DNA of 15,992 nt from NCBI GenBank assembly GCA_937915785.1, contig CALGGY010000016.1, forward strand, positions 1 to 15,992, read 5' to 3'. Positions 6,645 through 14,205 of the stretch are shown one piece after another. How positions within the stretch are numbered: position 1 is the first letter of the stretch; each line of letters starts with the position of its first letter. Position numbers and translations under genes: made by a program. The notes beneath the pieces were generated by a model, which was not told the DNA's origin, ran no database searches, and was given only the letters and a program-made list of their open reading frames with translations. This DNA is from an uncultured Bacteroidales bacterium. GTDB taxonomy: Bacteria > Bacteroidota > Bacteroidia > Bacteroidales > P3.

Positions 6645-7676
6645 TCACACTTCCCAAGTGTCGCCGCTGTTGAGCAGGTCGTCCACGCATTTGTACTTGC
6701 CGTTGGCTTTGCATTCGTCCATCTGGTCTTCGTACAATTGTGAGTAAGACACCTTTTTAACATTGCGGATAACGCCGAGCGCCACAGGCAGGTTGCCGCC
6801 CATGCGAGCCAGCATCATGTGAATGCCAGCATCGTCGGTGGTTTCGTCGTGAATCATGATGTCGTCGATGGTGATGCCGTTTTCGCCAATGGTTACGGCT
6901 TCGAGGCAACGTCCGTTGAAACGCAGGCCTTTGTCCTTGTTCTTGCCGAAAATCATAGGTTTGCCATGTTCGAGGATTATGGTACGGTCATCGCGAACCT
7001 CTCTGTCGGTGATGGCGGCGTGGGTTTTATCGTTGAAAATCATGCAGTTCTGCAACACTTCCACCACGCTGGTGCCGTCGTGTTGTGCGGCGCGGGTCAT
7101 TATGTTGGTGGTAAGGGCGGGAACGCAGTCGAGGGCGCGTGCGAAGAAAGTGCCCTGAGCGCCCATCACCAGCTCGCCAGGGTTGAACGGGTAGTCGATG
7201 GTGCCGAAGGGCGAGGTCTTGGTAATTTGGCCGAACTTGGTGGTTGGCGAGTACTGACCTTTGGTAAGGCCATATATCTCGTTGTTGAAGATGGTGATGT
7301 TGAGGTCTTGGTTGCGTCGCACGGCATGGATAAGGTGGTTGCCGCCGATGGCCATGGAGTCGCCGTCGCCCATATTGACCCACACGCTGAGGGTGGGGTT
7401 GGCCAGTTTGGCTCCGGTGGCTATGGCGCAGGCACGTCCGTGTATGCTGTGGAAACCGTATGTGTCCACGTAATAAGGTATGCGCGACGAGCATCCAATG
7501 CCCGACACCATCAGTATGTTCTCTTTTTTGTGCCCGGTTTTCGGGAAAGTGTTGAGCAAGGAACTCAGTATGCCGTGGTCGCCGCATCCGGGGCACCATT
7601 TAACCATCTGGTCACTTTGGAAATCGGCTTTTGTATATTCGCGGTCAGCTTTTGGAACAAAATGTCTTTCTGCCAT
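6645..7676 (-). CDS. korB: 2-oxoglutarate (2-oxoacid):ferredoxin oxidoreductase, beta subunit
   Basis: The beta subunit binds thiamine diphosphate and one 4Fe-4S cluster. With KorA it converts 2-oxoglutarate, or a similar 2-oxoacid, plus CoA to the acyl-CoA, CO2 and reduced ferredoxin in the cytoplasm. In the 343 residues one sees the cluster ligands CPGC (28-31) with further cysteines at GIGCSSR (59-65), the HGRACAIATG segment, and the thiamine-diphosphate motif from GDGD (103-106) to NNEIYG (131-136). The length is normal for KorB, and the N-terminal CPGCGDHG is typical of the family. Its ATG lies 3 nt after the korA stop, so the two genes are surely cotranscribed and probably translationally coupled. 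Substrate assignment to 2-oxoglutarate rests on the two-subunit architecture; pyruvate or branched-chain oxoacids are possible. Confidence 0.9.
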   Translation of the reverse strand: MAERHFVPKADREYTKADFQSDQMVKWCPGCGDHGILSSLLNTFPKTGHKKENILMVSGIGCSSRIPYYVDTYGFHSIHGRACAIATGAKLANPTLSVWVNMGDGDSMAIGGNHLIHAVRRNQDLNITIFNNEIYGLTKGQYSPTTKFGQITKTSPFGTIDYPFNPGELVMGAQGTFFARALDCVPALTTNIMTRAAQHDGTSVVEVLQNCMIFNDKTHAAITDREVRDDRTIILEHGKPMIFGKNKDKGLRFNGRCLEAVTIGENGITIDDIMIHDETTDDAGIHMMLARMGGNLPVALGVIRNVKKVSYSQLYEDQMDECKANGKYKCVDDLLNSGDTWEV

Positions 7677-7679
7677 AGC

Positions 7680-9518
7680 TTATTCTCCTAAAATTTTGGT
7701 GAAACAATCTTTTAATTCGCCCACTTCGAACGGAAGTCCCATTATTTTGTTGTATTGAAGCGTCGGGCATTCGGGGAACTGTGTGCGCAGGTAGCCGGCA
7801 AACTGTCCGTTGTTGAGCTCGCAGACCACTATTTTCTTGTATTTGCGCAGAATGTCGCCGGTGTTTTTGGGCAGGGGGCAGATGTAGTTGAAATGAGTGT
7901 AGGCTACTTTCTTGCCTTCGTTGTTCATCTCTTCAACGGCAAGAGTAAGAGCGCCTGCGGTGCCGCCCCATCCGATAACGAGCAGGTCGGCGTCGGGGTT
8001 GCCGGTTACTTCCTGTTCGGGGATGTAGTTGGCCACGCGGTTCACTTTCTCCTGACGGTTGTACACCATCAGCGCATGGTTTTCGGGGTCGGTGCTGAGG
8101 GGTCCGTCGGGGCATTTCTCAAGTCCGCCCACGCGGTGGCTGAGGCCTTCCATTCCGGGCAGTGCCCATTGGCGTGCGAAAGTTTCGGGGTCGCGGCGGA
8201 AAGGACGGTATTCGGGGTCGTTGGGTTTGGCAAAACGCGGTGTGATGCTCGGCAGGTCGGCAACTTTGGGTATGCGGAACAGCTGCGAGCCGTTGCCCAG
8301 ATAGCCGTCGGTGAGGAGTATCACGGGGGTCATGTGTTCCAGAGCCAGTTTGGCGGCGTTGTATGCCCAGTAGAAGCAGTTGGCCGACGACGAGGCGGCA
8401 ACAACAATCATCGGGGCTTCGCCGTTGCGTCCGTACAAGGCTTGGTTGAGGTCGCTCTGTTCGGTTTTGGTGGGCAGACCTGTGGAGGGGCCGCCGCGCT
8501 GTACGTCAACCACCACAAGGGGCAGTTCTGTCATCACGGCAAGGCCAAGGGCTTCGCTCTTGAGCGACAGTCCGGGACCCGATGTGGATGTGCATGCCAA
8601 GGCTCCGGCGTAGGAGGCGCCTATTGCGGAGCAGACGCCGGCAATCTCGTCTTCGGCTTGGAACACGCGTGCGCCGAGGGCTTTGTGTTTGGCCAGTTCC
8701 ACCATAACGTCGGTGGCTGGGGTGATGGGATAGGAGCCGAGGAACAGGCGCAGTCCCGAACGTTCGGCGGCAGCCAGCAGTCCCCAAGCGGTGGCCACGT
8801 TGCCCGTGATGTTGCGGTAGCGGCCTTTGGGCATAACGGCGTGTTCCACCTCCACAATCTTGGAGTGCATTATCTCCAGTTTGTCGGCGTATTCGTAGCC
8901 TTCGTGTAGAACGGCTTCGTTGAGTTTCACTACTTCGGGTTTCTTGGCGAACTTGCGTTCCAGATAAGTCTCGGTCTGTTTCAGCGTTTTGTGGGTCATG
9001 TAGAAGATGATGCCCAGCGCGAACATGTTGCGGCATTTGTCGGTGGTTTTCTTGTCAACGCCCTGTTCCTTGCCTATGCGTCCGGTGAACGAGGTGATGG
9101 GCGCTTTTACGATGGTGTAGGCGCGTTCCAGCTCGTCGGTGAAAGGGTCGGATTCGTAGCCGGCTTTTTTCATTGAATCTTCGGTGAAAGTGTCAACGTC
9201 CACAATAACGGTGGCGCCGCGTTTTGCCCATTTCAGGTTGGATTTGAAAGAGGCGGGGTTCATGGCCACAAGTATGTCGCACTTGTCGCCGGAGCTGTAG
9301 ATGTGTGAGCCTACATGCACTTGGAAACCCGACACGCCGGCGATGGTGTTGTGCGGGGCGCGGATCTCGGCCGGATAGTCCGGGAATGTAGCGATATCAT
9401 TTCCTGTAAGCGCCGAAGCGTCGGAGAACAGCGTGCCCGAAAGCTGCATGCCATCGCCCGAATCGCCTGCAAAGCGAATTACAAGGTCGTCTTTTTTTAT
9501 TATTTGGTTTTCAGCCAT
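7680..9518 (-). CDS. korA: 2-oxoglutarate (2-oxoacid):ferredoxin oxidoreductase, alpha subunit with fused gamma domain
   Basis: This 612-residue subunit is the partner of KorB. The N-terminal part (about 12-195) is the gamma, CoA-handling domain, opening with RFAGDSGDGMQLSG. The alpha domain follows from about 235 with the family signatures YPITPATD (263-270), TSTSGPGLSLKSEA (310-323) and VQRGGPSTGLPTKTEQ (339-354). The gamma-alpha fusion is the common form in Bacteroidota KorA. It is the first gene of a korA-korB operon on the minus strand, with a promoter 44 nt upstream of the start and a terminator after korB. No ferredoxin-like delta subunit gene is adjacent, so electrons presumably go to a ferredoxin encoded elsewhere. 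The GC-rich coding and codon use match the other housekeeping genes here. Confidence 0.92.
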   Translation of the reverse strand: MAENQIIKKDDLVIRFAGDSGDGMQLSGTLFSDASALTGNDIATFPDYPAEIRAPHNTIAGVSGFQVHVGSHIYSSGDKCDILVAMNPASFKSNLKWAKRGATVIVDVDTFTEDSMKKAGYESDPFTDELERAYTIVKAPITSFTGRIGKEQGVDKKTTDKCRNMFALGIIFYMTHKTLKQTETYLERKFAKKPEVVKLNEAVLHEGYEYADKLEIMHSKIVEVEHAVMPKGRYRNITGNVATAWGLLAAAERSGLRLFLGSYPITPATDVMVELAKHKALGARVFQAEDEIAGVCSAIGASYAGALACTSTSGPGLSLKSEALGLAVMTELPLVVVDVQRGGPSTGLPTKTEQSDLNQALYGRNGEAPMIVVAASSSANCFYWAYNAAKLALEHMTPVILLTDGYLGNGSQLFRIPKVADLPSITPRFAKPNDPEYRPFRRDPETFARQWALPGMEGLSHRVGGLEKCPDGPLSTDPENHALMVYNRQEKVNRVANYIPEQEVTGNPDADLLVIGWGGTAGALTLAVEEMNNEGKKVAYTHFNYICPLPKNTGDILRKYKKIVVCELNNGQFAGYLRTQFPECPTLQYNKIMGLPFEVGELKDCFTKILGE

Positions 9519-9561
9519 TTCTTGAATATTTTTTGTTTTTGTTTTATTGAATAATAAAGTG

Positions 9562-9592
9562 CAAAGGTACTACTTATTTTTGGTAAAAAGCA
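9562..9592 (-). promoter_or_regulatory. korAB promoter
   Basis: On the minus strand TACCTTTG (9569 to 9562) is a perfect TAnnTTTG -7 box. Only a loose T-rich -33 region lies upstream (about 9585-9592). The predicted RNA start near 9556 gives a leader of about 38 nt. Confidence 0.6.
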
Positions 9593-9606
9593 TTTTTTTC
9601 ACCTAC

Positions 9607-9635
9607 TTTTTATCAATGTTTTTTGTTGATAAAAA
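9607..9635. repeat. A/T-only inverted repeat between the 79-residue ORF and korA
   Basis: TTTTTATCAA (9607-9616) and TTGATAAAAA (9626-9635) form a perfect 10-bp stem with a 9-nt loop. It may end transcription from the minus-strand small gene (stop at 9705) or act as a site upstream of the korA promoter. The stem is A/T-rich and thermodynamically weak. The rest of 9636-9704 shows nothing clear. Confidence 0.4.
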
Positions 9636-9704
9636 TAAGTGGCTGACAGATAAATGGTTGTGCGGATCGACTTGGTGTCTTTGCGAAAAAAGTCGAAGTG
9701 GCGT

Positions 9705-9944
9705 TCAGCTTTGTGGCAGTAGCTGGCAAATTTTGTCATCGCGTATGATTTTTGGTGCCGATTTTCCTGCCAGCACCAGTATTTTCTTGCTGTTGCGGTA
9801 TATGTGCAGCTGTCGCTGGCGCACTGCGGCGGTCAGTTCGGGGTCGTTCTGTATGGCGGCCCAAATGGGGTGATAGACGCCGTCGGTTTCGAAAAGCTTT
9901 TTCCGCAGGTGCGAGCACAGGTTGGTGGGGTCGATGGTGGGCAT
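9705..9944 (-). CDS. small protein of unknown function (79 residues)
   Basis: The product begins MPTIDPTNLCSHLRKKLF and carries a patterned, mixed-charge sequence (HPIWAAIQNDPELTAAVR, then IYRNSKKILVLAGKSAPKII) that looks like a real fold and not a chance frame. The composition is GC-rich and codon-like, in contrast with the flanking A/T-rich DNA. It stops abruptly after KICQLLPQS, so it may be the N-terminal remnant of a longer protein. No family is recognised. It stands alone between korA and the divergent gene at 10167, without a clear TAnnTTTG promoter. Other frames in this stretch are open too, which limits confidence. Confidence 0.5.
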   Translation of the reverse strand: MPTIDPTNLCSHLRKKLFETDGVYHPIWAAIQNDPELTAAVRQRQLHIYRNSKKILVLAGKSAPKIIRDDKICQLLPQS

Positions 9945-10063
9945 TTTTTTTATTTTAAAAACGTAGTTCAGCGGTTTTTATTGTATGTTGTCCGACGCTT
10001 GTCCTGTACCATATTCCTCACTGCTTTCAACACTTGCTTTGTTGAAAAAAAACGTCGTTCTGC

Positions 10064-10094
10064 TTTTATTTTTGCAATAATAAATGTATCTTTG
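10064..10094 (+). promoter_or_regulatory. promoter of the exported thioredoxin-fold gene
   Basis: TATCTTTG at 10087-10094 matches TAnnTTTG. A TTTT at 10064-10067 lies exactly 19 nt upstream in the -33 position. The RNA would start near 10100, about 67 nt before ATG 10167. With no promoter seen in front of the R-M genes, transcription from here may continue into them. Confidence 0.55.
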
Positions 10095-10166
10095 CAAATG
10101 TTTGTGGGCGGTAAAAATCTTTTTTCGTCCAATTAAAGTATTGATAACGAATAATATACGCATGAT

Positions 10167-11645
10167 ATGAAAAAAATATCGTTTTTTGTGCTTTCGATGA
10201 TTTGCTTTGTGGCGCTTATGGCCCAGCCGGCCAACGTTGTAATAAAAGGTGCCGCCGCCAACGCCAACGGCAAAGTTATTCAGTTATTCCGCTATTCCGA
10301 CGTTATTTCGATGAGCGAGGTGTTGCTTTCCACCGACACCATCCGCGATGGCCGCACTTTCGAGCTGTCGGCCTATTTCAACTATCCCGCGCTGGTGTTC
10401 CTGCAGGTGGAGAACTATTCGCAGTCGTTCTACGTGGAGCCATCGCGTACCTACGAGGTGAACATCCCGCAGTTCGACTGGAACCTCGACGAAAAGGAGA
10501 ATATCTACCTTGCCGGCGAGGCCCTGCCAGTGGTGTTCCAGAACCTGCCCGCCAACGACCTCAACTTTTCCATAGCCCGTTTCGACAGCGTGGCGTCGGC
10601 GTTGCTCCGCAAATACAGCCGCTCGCTGGACAAACGCTATCGCGCCAACCGCAAATATGTGGACACCCTGCTTATGGAAATAGAAAAGCAGGTGCCCGAA
10701 ACCGACAACCAGTATTTCAACCGTTACCGCGAGTACAAGCTGGCTGAAATGCGTTTCGCCTTTGGCTACGAAACCCGTAAAAAGGTGGTGGATAAATACA
10801 TAGCCCAAAAACCCATCATGTACTACGACGAAAACTATATGTCGCTGTTTTGCTCCATCTATTCGCACGTCATCAGCAAAGGCATGAAACAGGTGCCTAT
10901 CGAACGTCTCTCCGACTGGATAGACAACCTTGACGTGCATACCTACATCGACTCCATCGGCACCAACGAGCTGTTGCGCAACGAGCAGGTTCGCGAGCTG
11001 GCTGCCATCATTGCCATGAAAGAGTCGTACTACGATTTCCGCAACTACAACTCCACTGCGGTGATAGAGATGCTGAAACGCCTTGTGAGCAACACCAAAT
11101 TCAAGGAACACAAGCCCATTGTGGACAATCTGGTGAAGAGTCTCGAACGTGCGCAGGATGCCGCCACTGCGGAGGTTAAGGTGGAGCTGCCCGATGTGAA
11201 CAAACAGATGGTGAGCCTCGACAAATTCCGCGGCAAATGGGTGTATCTGAGCTTTGTGCGTGTGGGCGAACCCTCGTCGCTGAGCGAGATAGAGACCATG
11301 TCGCATTTCTACGACACCATTATGCAGACCTGCGACCTCAATTTCGTTACCATTTCGTGCGACCGCGAGTTCCAGAAATTCTACCATTTTCTGAACAACT
11401 CCAAAAATGCCGACAAATACAAACGTTGGACATGGCTGCATTTCAACAACAACTTCGAGCTGCTGCGCCAGTTCAGCGTTTACAGCTTCCCCCGTTTTGT
11501 GCTGATAGACCCCGATGGCAAAATACAGACCCTTCACGCACTGATGCCCGCCGAAGGATTCCTGCTAGCCCCGCTGGTGAAACAGAAGGACGACAAAGGT
11601 ATGGAGGAGATAAAATACCTCAACAAAAAGGAATACGAGAAATAG
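10167..11645 (+). CDS. exported thioredoxin-fold (TlpA-like) protein lacking CXXC
   Basis: The 492-residue protein has a clear signal peptide (MKKISFFVLSMICFVALMA, cleavage near 19-20), so it acts in the periplasm or at the envelope. The first half has the beta-rich N-terminal region (residues 20-125) seen in Bacteroidota TlpA/DUF4369-like proteins, followed by a helical middle section. Residues from about 339 to 480 form a thioredoxin-like domain (LDKFRGKWVYLSF, later SFPRFVLIDPDG with the conserved cis-proline). At the place of the redox CXXC the protein has VGEPSS (366-371), so disulfide exchange is not expected. The gene is intact, but its last 118 codons (from residue 375) are part of a 357-bp sequence repeated after the downstream R-M genes. 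The stop codon coincides with the repeat end. Confidence 0.8.
   Translation: MKKISFFVLSMICFVALMAQPANVVIKGAAANANGKVIQLFRYSDVISMSEVLLSTDTIRDGRTFELSAYFNYPALVFLQVENYSQSFYVEPSRTYEVNIPQFDWNLDEKENIYLAGEALPVVFQNLPANDLNFSIARFDSVASALLRKYSRSLDKRYRANRKYVDTLLMEIEKQVPETDNQYFNRYREYKLAEMRFAFGYETRKKVVDKYIAQKPIMYYDENYMSLFCSIYSHVISKGMKQVPIERLSDWIDNLDVHTYIDSIGTNELLRNEQVRELAAIIAMKESYYDFRNYNSTAVIEMLKRLVSNTKFKEHKPIVDNLVKSLERAQDAATAEVKVELPDVNKQMVSLDKFRGKWVYLSFVRVGEPSSLSEIETMSHFYDTIMQTCDLNFVTISCDREFQKFYHFLNNSKNADKYKRWTWLHFNNNFELLRQFSVYSFPRFVLIDPDGKIQTLHALMPAEGFLLAPLVKQKDDKGMEEIKYLNKKEYEK
11289..11645 (+). repeat. 357-bp direct repeat, left copy (3' end of the thioredoxin-fold gene)
   Basis: Bases 11289-11645 recur at 14206-14562 in the same orientation, 2917 bp away. 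Both start ATAGAGACC and both end at the TAG stop; the preceding base (G versus T) and the following bases (AAAAAA versus TCCTTT) differ. Only four mismatches were found by eye, at 11564, 11565, 11588 and 11609 (G to A, C to T, G to A, G to A in the right copy). All four are synonymous. Confidence 0.97.
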
Positions 11646-11682
11646 AAAAAAGTGAAGGTCGGTTTTAAATGAGTGATTTGAT

Positions 11683-12420
11683 ATGCGTAGTTATAATTTA
11701 GGATTTGTTTCGGATGAGAACATTTTTAATCATGTTAAGCAAACGGTTTTGCGTTATAGTGCAAACCTCGATTTAAAAGAGTTTAATAAAAATATAGTTG
11801 ATCCTATTAAACTGACGTTCGACGCTAAAGTATATGGTCGTTCAATCGAAGAGGTCGTAGCTTCGGAATGCATGCGTCAAATGGATAAGTCAAATAACAA
11901 TCATATAGGTTATTTTCATCAAAACCTATTCCAATTTGCTGGGAATGGCTGGGAAGTGCCCATTGGGGGATTCGATGTTGTAAACGAAGAACGGCATATT
12001 TTTGTTGAGATGAAAAACAAGCATAATACAATGAATTCTTCGGCATCGCAGAAAACTTATATGAAAATGCAAAATAAGATAGTTTGTGATAGTCGTGCTA
12101 CATGTATGCTTGTTGAAGTTATAGCTACAAAATCGCAGAACCGAACATGGATTGTGTCGGTTGATGGAGAGCAATTCAATAATGATCATATACGCAGGGT
12201 TTCTATTGATAAATTCTATGAAATTGTTTTTGGTGATTCGGAAGCATTTGCGAAATTATGTCGCGCTTTACCAGTTGTTCTCGATGACGTCGTTGGAAAT
12301 ATGAGTCATGAAGCAAATCGGAATACGGTATTTGAAGAACTTTCAGCAATATCTTCAGACATTATCAAGAGTCTATACCTGCTTGCTTTCAAGACATACG
12401 AAGGATTTGATAATTTCTAA
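11683..12420 (+). CDS. type II restriction endonuclease, Eco47II/Sau96I family
   Basis: The 245-residue protein resembles Eco47II-family endonucleases, which cut GGNCC when it is unmethylated. The family block EMKNKHNTMNSSASQKTY (109-126) is present, and D98, E109 and K111 form the D...ExK core of a PD-(D/E)XK nuclease, with GGFDVV just before. Its length is usual for the family. ATG 11683 is the first start after an in-frame TGA at 11674-11676. A ten-codon open frame from ATG 11669 overlaps this start, and no strong ribosome-binding site is adjacent. The stop lies 2 nt before the methyltransferase start, so the genes form an operon with the nuclease first. The GGNCC specificity is inferred from the family. 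The A/T-rich codons differ from the neighbouring genes and indicate transfer. Confidence 0.88.
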   Translation: MRSYNLGFVSDENIFNHVKQTVLRYSANLDLKEFNKNIVDPIKLTFDAKVYGRSIEEVVASECMRQMDKSNNNHIGYFHQNLFQFAGNGWEVPIGGFDVVNEERHIFVEMKNKHNTMNSSASQKTYMKMQNKIVCDSRATCMLVEVIATKSQNRTWIVSVDGEQFNNDHIRRVSIDKFYEIVFGDSEAFAKLCRALPVVLDDVVGNMSHEANRNTVFEELSAISSDIIKSLYLLAFKTYEGFDNF

Positions 12421-12422
12421 CT

Positions 12423-14177
12423 ATGCCTACATTTTTATCTGCAACAAATTTGGCCGACCTAACCGGCACATCTCTTGCTACAACTCAAAGGTGGGGTGAG
12501 AGCGGTGTTTATCCATATCATAGGAACGAGAAAGGCAAGAAGGGCTTTTTTATGGAGGATCTGGTAGATATTGAGCCTGTTAAAATGATGCTAAATACCA
12601 ATTGGGATGAAGAGTTCCATACAGTTCCTTTGCGCGATTTTACTTCCGTTGAGTTGTTTGCAGGTGCGGGTGGATTGGCTCTTGGAATGCATCTGGCAGG
12701 ATTCCGTCATGTGTTGTTGAATGAGATGGATACAATGGCTTGCCAAACCTTAAAACGGAATCATCCGGAATGGAACGTGCTCGAAGGAGACATCCGTAAA
12801 GTGGATTTCACACCACTCTGCGGCAAGGTGGATTTTCTTTCAGGCGGTTTCCCGTGCCAGGCATTCTCTTATGCTGGTAAGAGAGGCGGTTTAAGTGATA
12901 CCCGAGGTACATTGTTTTTTGAACTGGCTCGAGCAGTTAAAGAAATTCAGCCAAAAGTGTTTATGGGCGAAAATGTTAAGGGACTTTTGTCTCATGATGA
13001 CGGCAGAACATTGGGGGTTATTCGAAATGCGATAAAAGAGTTGGGCTATACTTTGGTTGAACCAAGGGTTTTGAAAGCAATTATGTATCAGGTGCCTCAA
13101 AAACGGGAACGACTGATACTGATTGCAATTCGCAATGACATTTATGAAAAAGGTATCCGTTTTAAATGGCCGGATCCATATCATAGAGTAATGACTCTGA
13201 GGGACGCGTTTTTCAGTGGTGAGCTTTTCGTTGAAGACGTTCCAGCTTCTGAAGGCCAAACATATCCTGCCAAAAAAGCTCGTGTGATGGCGATGGTGCC
13301 CGAAGGGGGAGATTGGCGCAATTTGCCGATTGAGGTGCAAAAAGAGTATATGGGCGGTAGTTTTTATTTGGGAGGTGGCAAAACTGGTATGGCACGTCGT
13401 CTTTCTATGGATGAACCGTCGTTGACATTGACTTGCGCTCCCGCACAGAAACAGACAGAGCGTTGTCATCCTACGGAAACCCGTCCGTTGACTGTAAGAG
13501 AGTACGCGCGCATACAGACTTTTCCAGATGATTGGGAATTTGCAGGTAATATAAGCGACCAATACAAGCAAATTGGAAATGCTGTACCAGTAAACCTTGC
13601 TTATGCGATAGGTCGCTCATTGATTCGTCTATTTAACGATATTGATGCTCAAAATCATGAAGAGACGCAATTTGAATACGCATATAAAACAGCGCACGAT
13701 ATGTTGCCGCCAACACTTTTTGAGTTGGATATGTTCGCCTTGTACAATCAGTATCCAAACAATACTGATATTGTCAATAATTCAAAGGTTCGAAAAAAAA
13801 GTGGCAATAAAATCATTCTTGATGATTCAAAAAATGTATTAGTCTGTCTTGTTCCGGACAAGTACATTGTTCCGTACACAACTCAGAATGCAAAGGTATA
13901 TTTTACGGGCAAAAAATTTCCATCCACAGTAAAACTTAATAAGTTATACTATTTTATGCCGTACGCAAAAGGAAAAGGTATTCGTGACTTATATCAGATA
14001 GATGTGGCTCGCGTTGGAACAAAATACGAATTTGTCGAAGACGCTGACAAAAATGATTTCCGATTAGTGTTTGATATTAAGTTTGTAAAACAATTGTTTG
14101 AGGACTATAAACCAATTAAACTTGAAATATGGCGAACCTTTACGGACACCAATTTGAGGTCGATAATGGCACTATGA
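12423..14177 (+). CDS. C5-cytosine DNA methyltransferase with N-terminal HTH and C-terminal extension
   Basis: This enzyme transfers methyl from S-adenosylmethionine to C5 of cytosine and protects the site cut by the preceding endonuclease. In 584 residues one finds motif I FAGAGG (79-84), motif IV GGFPCQAFS with catalytic C145, motif VI GENVKG (182-187), motif VIII QKRER (226-230), the target-recognition region (about 255-350) and motif X GNAVPV (385-390). The catalytic part ends near 410. Before it, residues 4-50 resemble a MerR/excisionase-type winged helix (LSATNLADLTGTSLATTQRW), which may let the protein repress its own operon. After it come about 174 residues with a beta-rich section (VLVCLVPDKYIVPY, later KLNKLYYFMPYAKG) that I do not recognise. 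It ends 28 nt before the right repeat copy. GGNCC specificity is inferred from its partner. Confidence 0.92.
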   Translation: MPTFLSATNLADLTGTSLATTQRWGESGVYPYHRNEKGKKGFFMEDLVDIEPVKMMLNTNWDEEFHTVPLRDFTSVELFAGAGGLALGMHLAGFRHVLLNEMDTMACQTLKRNHPEWNVLEGDIRKVDFTPLCGKVDFLSGGFPCQAFSYAGKRGGLSDTRGTLFFELARAVKEIQPKVFMGENVKGLLSHDDGRTLGVIRNAIKELGYTLVEPRVLKAIMYQVPQKRERLILIAIRNDIYEKGIRFKWPDPYHRVMTLRDAFFSGELFVEDVPASEGQTYPAKKARVMAMVPEGGDWRNLPIEVQKEYMGGSFYLGGGKTGMARRLSMDEPSLTLTCAPAQKQTERCHPTETRPLTVREYARIQTFPDDWEFAGNISDQYKQIGNAVPVNLAYAIGRSLIRLFNDIDAQNHEETQFEYAYKTAHDMLPPTLFELDMFALYNQYPNNTDIVNNSKVRKKSGNKIILDDSKNVLVCLVPDKYIVPYTTQNAKVYFTGKKFPSTVKLNKLYYFMPYAKGKGIRDLYQIDVARVGTKYEFVEDADKNDFRLVFDIKFVKQLFEDYKPIKLEIWRTFTDTNLRSIMAL

Positions 14178-14205
14178 TACACGTCTCGGCGCAATTCTTT
14201 ACATT

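Larger units (their letters stand above)
11646..14205 (+). mobile_element. restriction-modification insertion flanked by long direct duplication
   Basis: This 2560-bp segment lies between the two 357-bp copies and holds only the endonuclease and methyltransferase genes plus 37 nt before and 28 nt after them. It is plainly more A/T-rich than its surroundings: bases 11881-11940 have 16 G/C of 60, while 11461-11520 in the host gene have 34 of 60. No transposase, integrase or terminal inverted repeat was seen. Removal by recombination between the repeats would restore a complete host gene. Insertion with long target duplication has been described for type II R-M genes in Helicobacter. Single-crossover integration of a circle would give the same structure. 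Confidence 0.8.

Noticed and set aside
10025..10047. Inverted repeat TTTCAAC / GTTGAAA upstream of the thioredoxin-fold gene
   Set aside because: Only 7 bp, followed by A residues on the plus strand and without a T-run on the minus strand, so not a credible terminator.
10284..11537. 417-codon open frame antisense to the thioredoxin-fold gene
   Set aside because: Same mirror effect; the sense strand has a signal peptide, promoter and fold.
11646..14205. R-M segment as a transposon or integrase-driven island
   Set aside because: No transposase or integrase gene, no terminal inverted repeats and no tRNA target; the 357-bp duplication is far longer than transposon target duplications.
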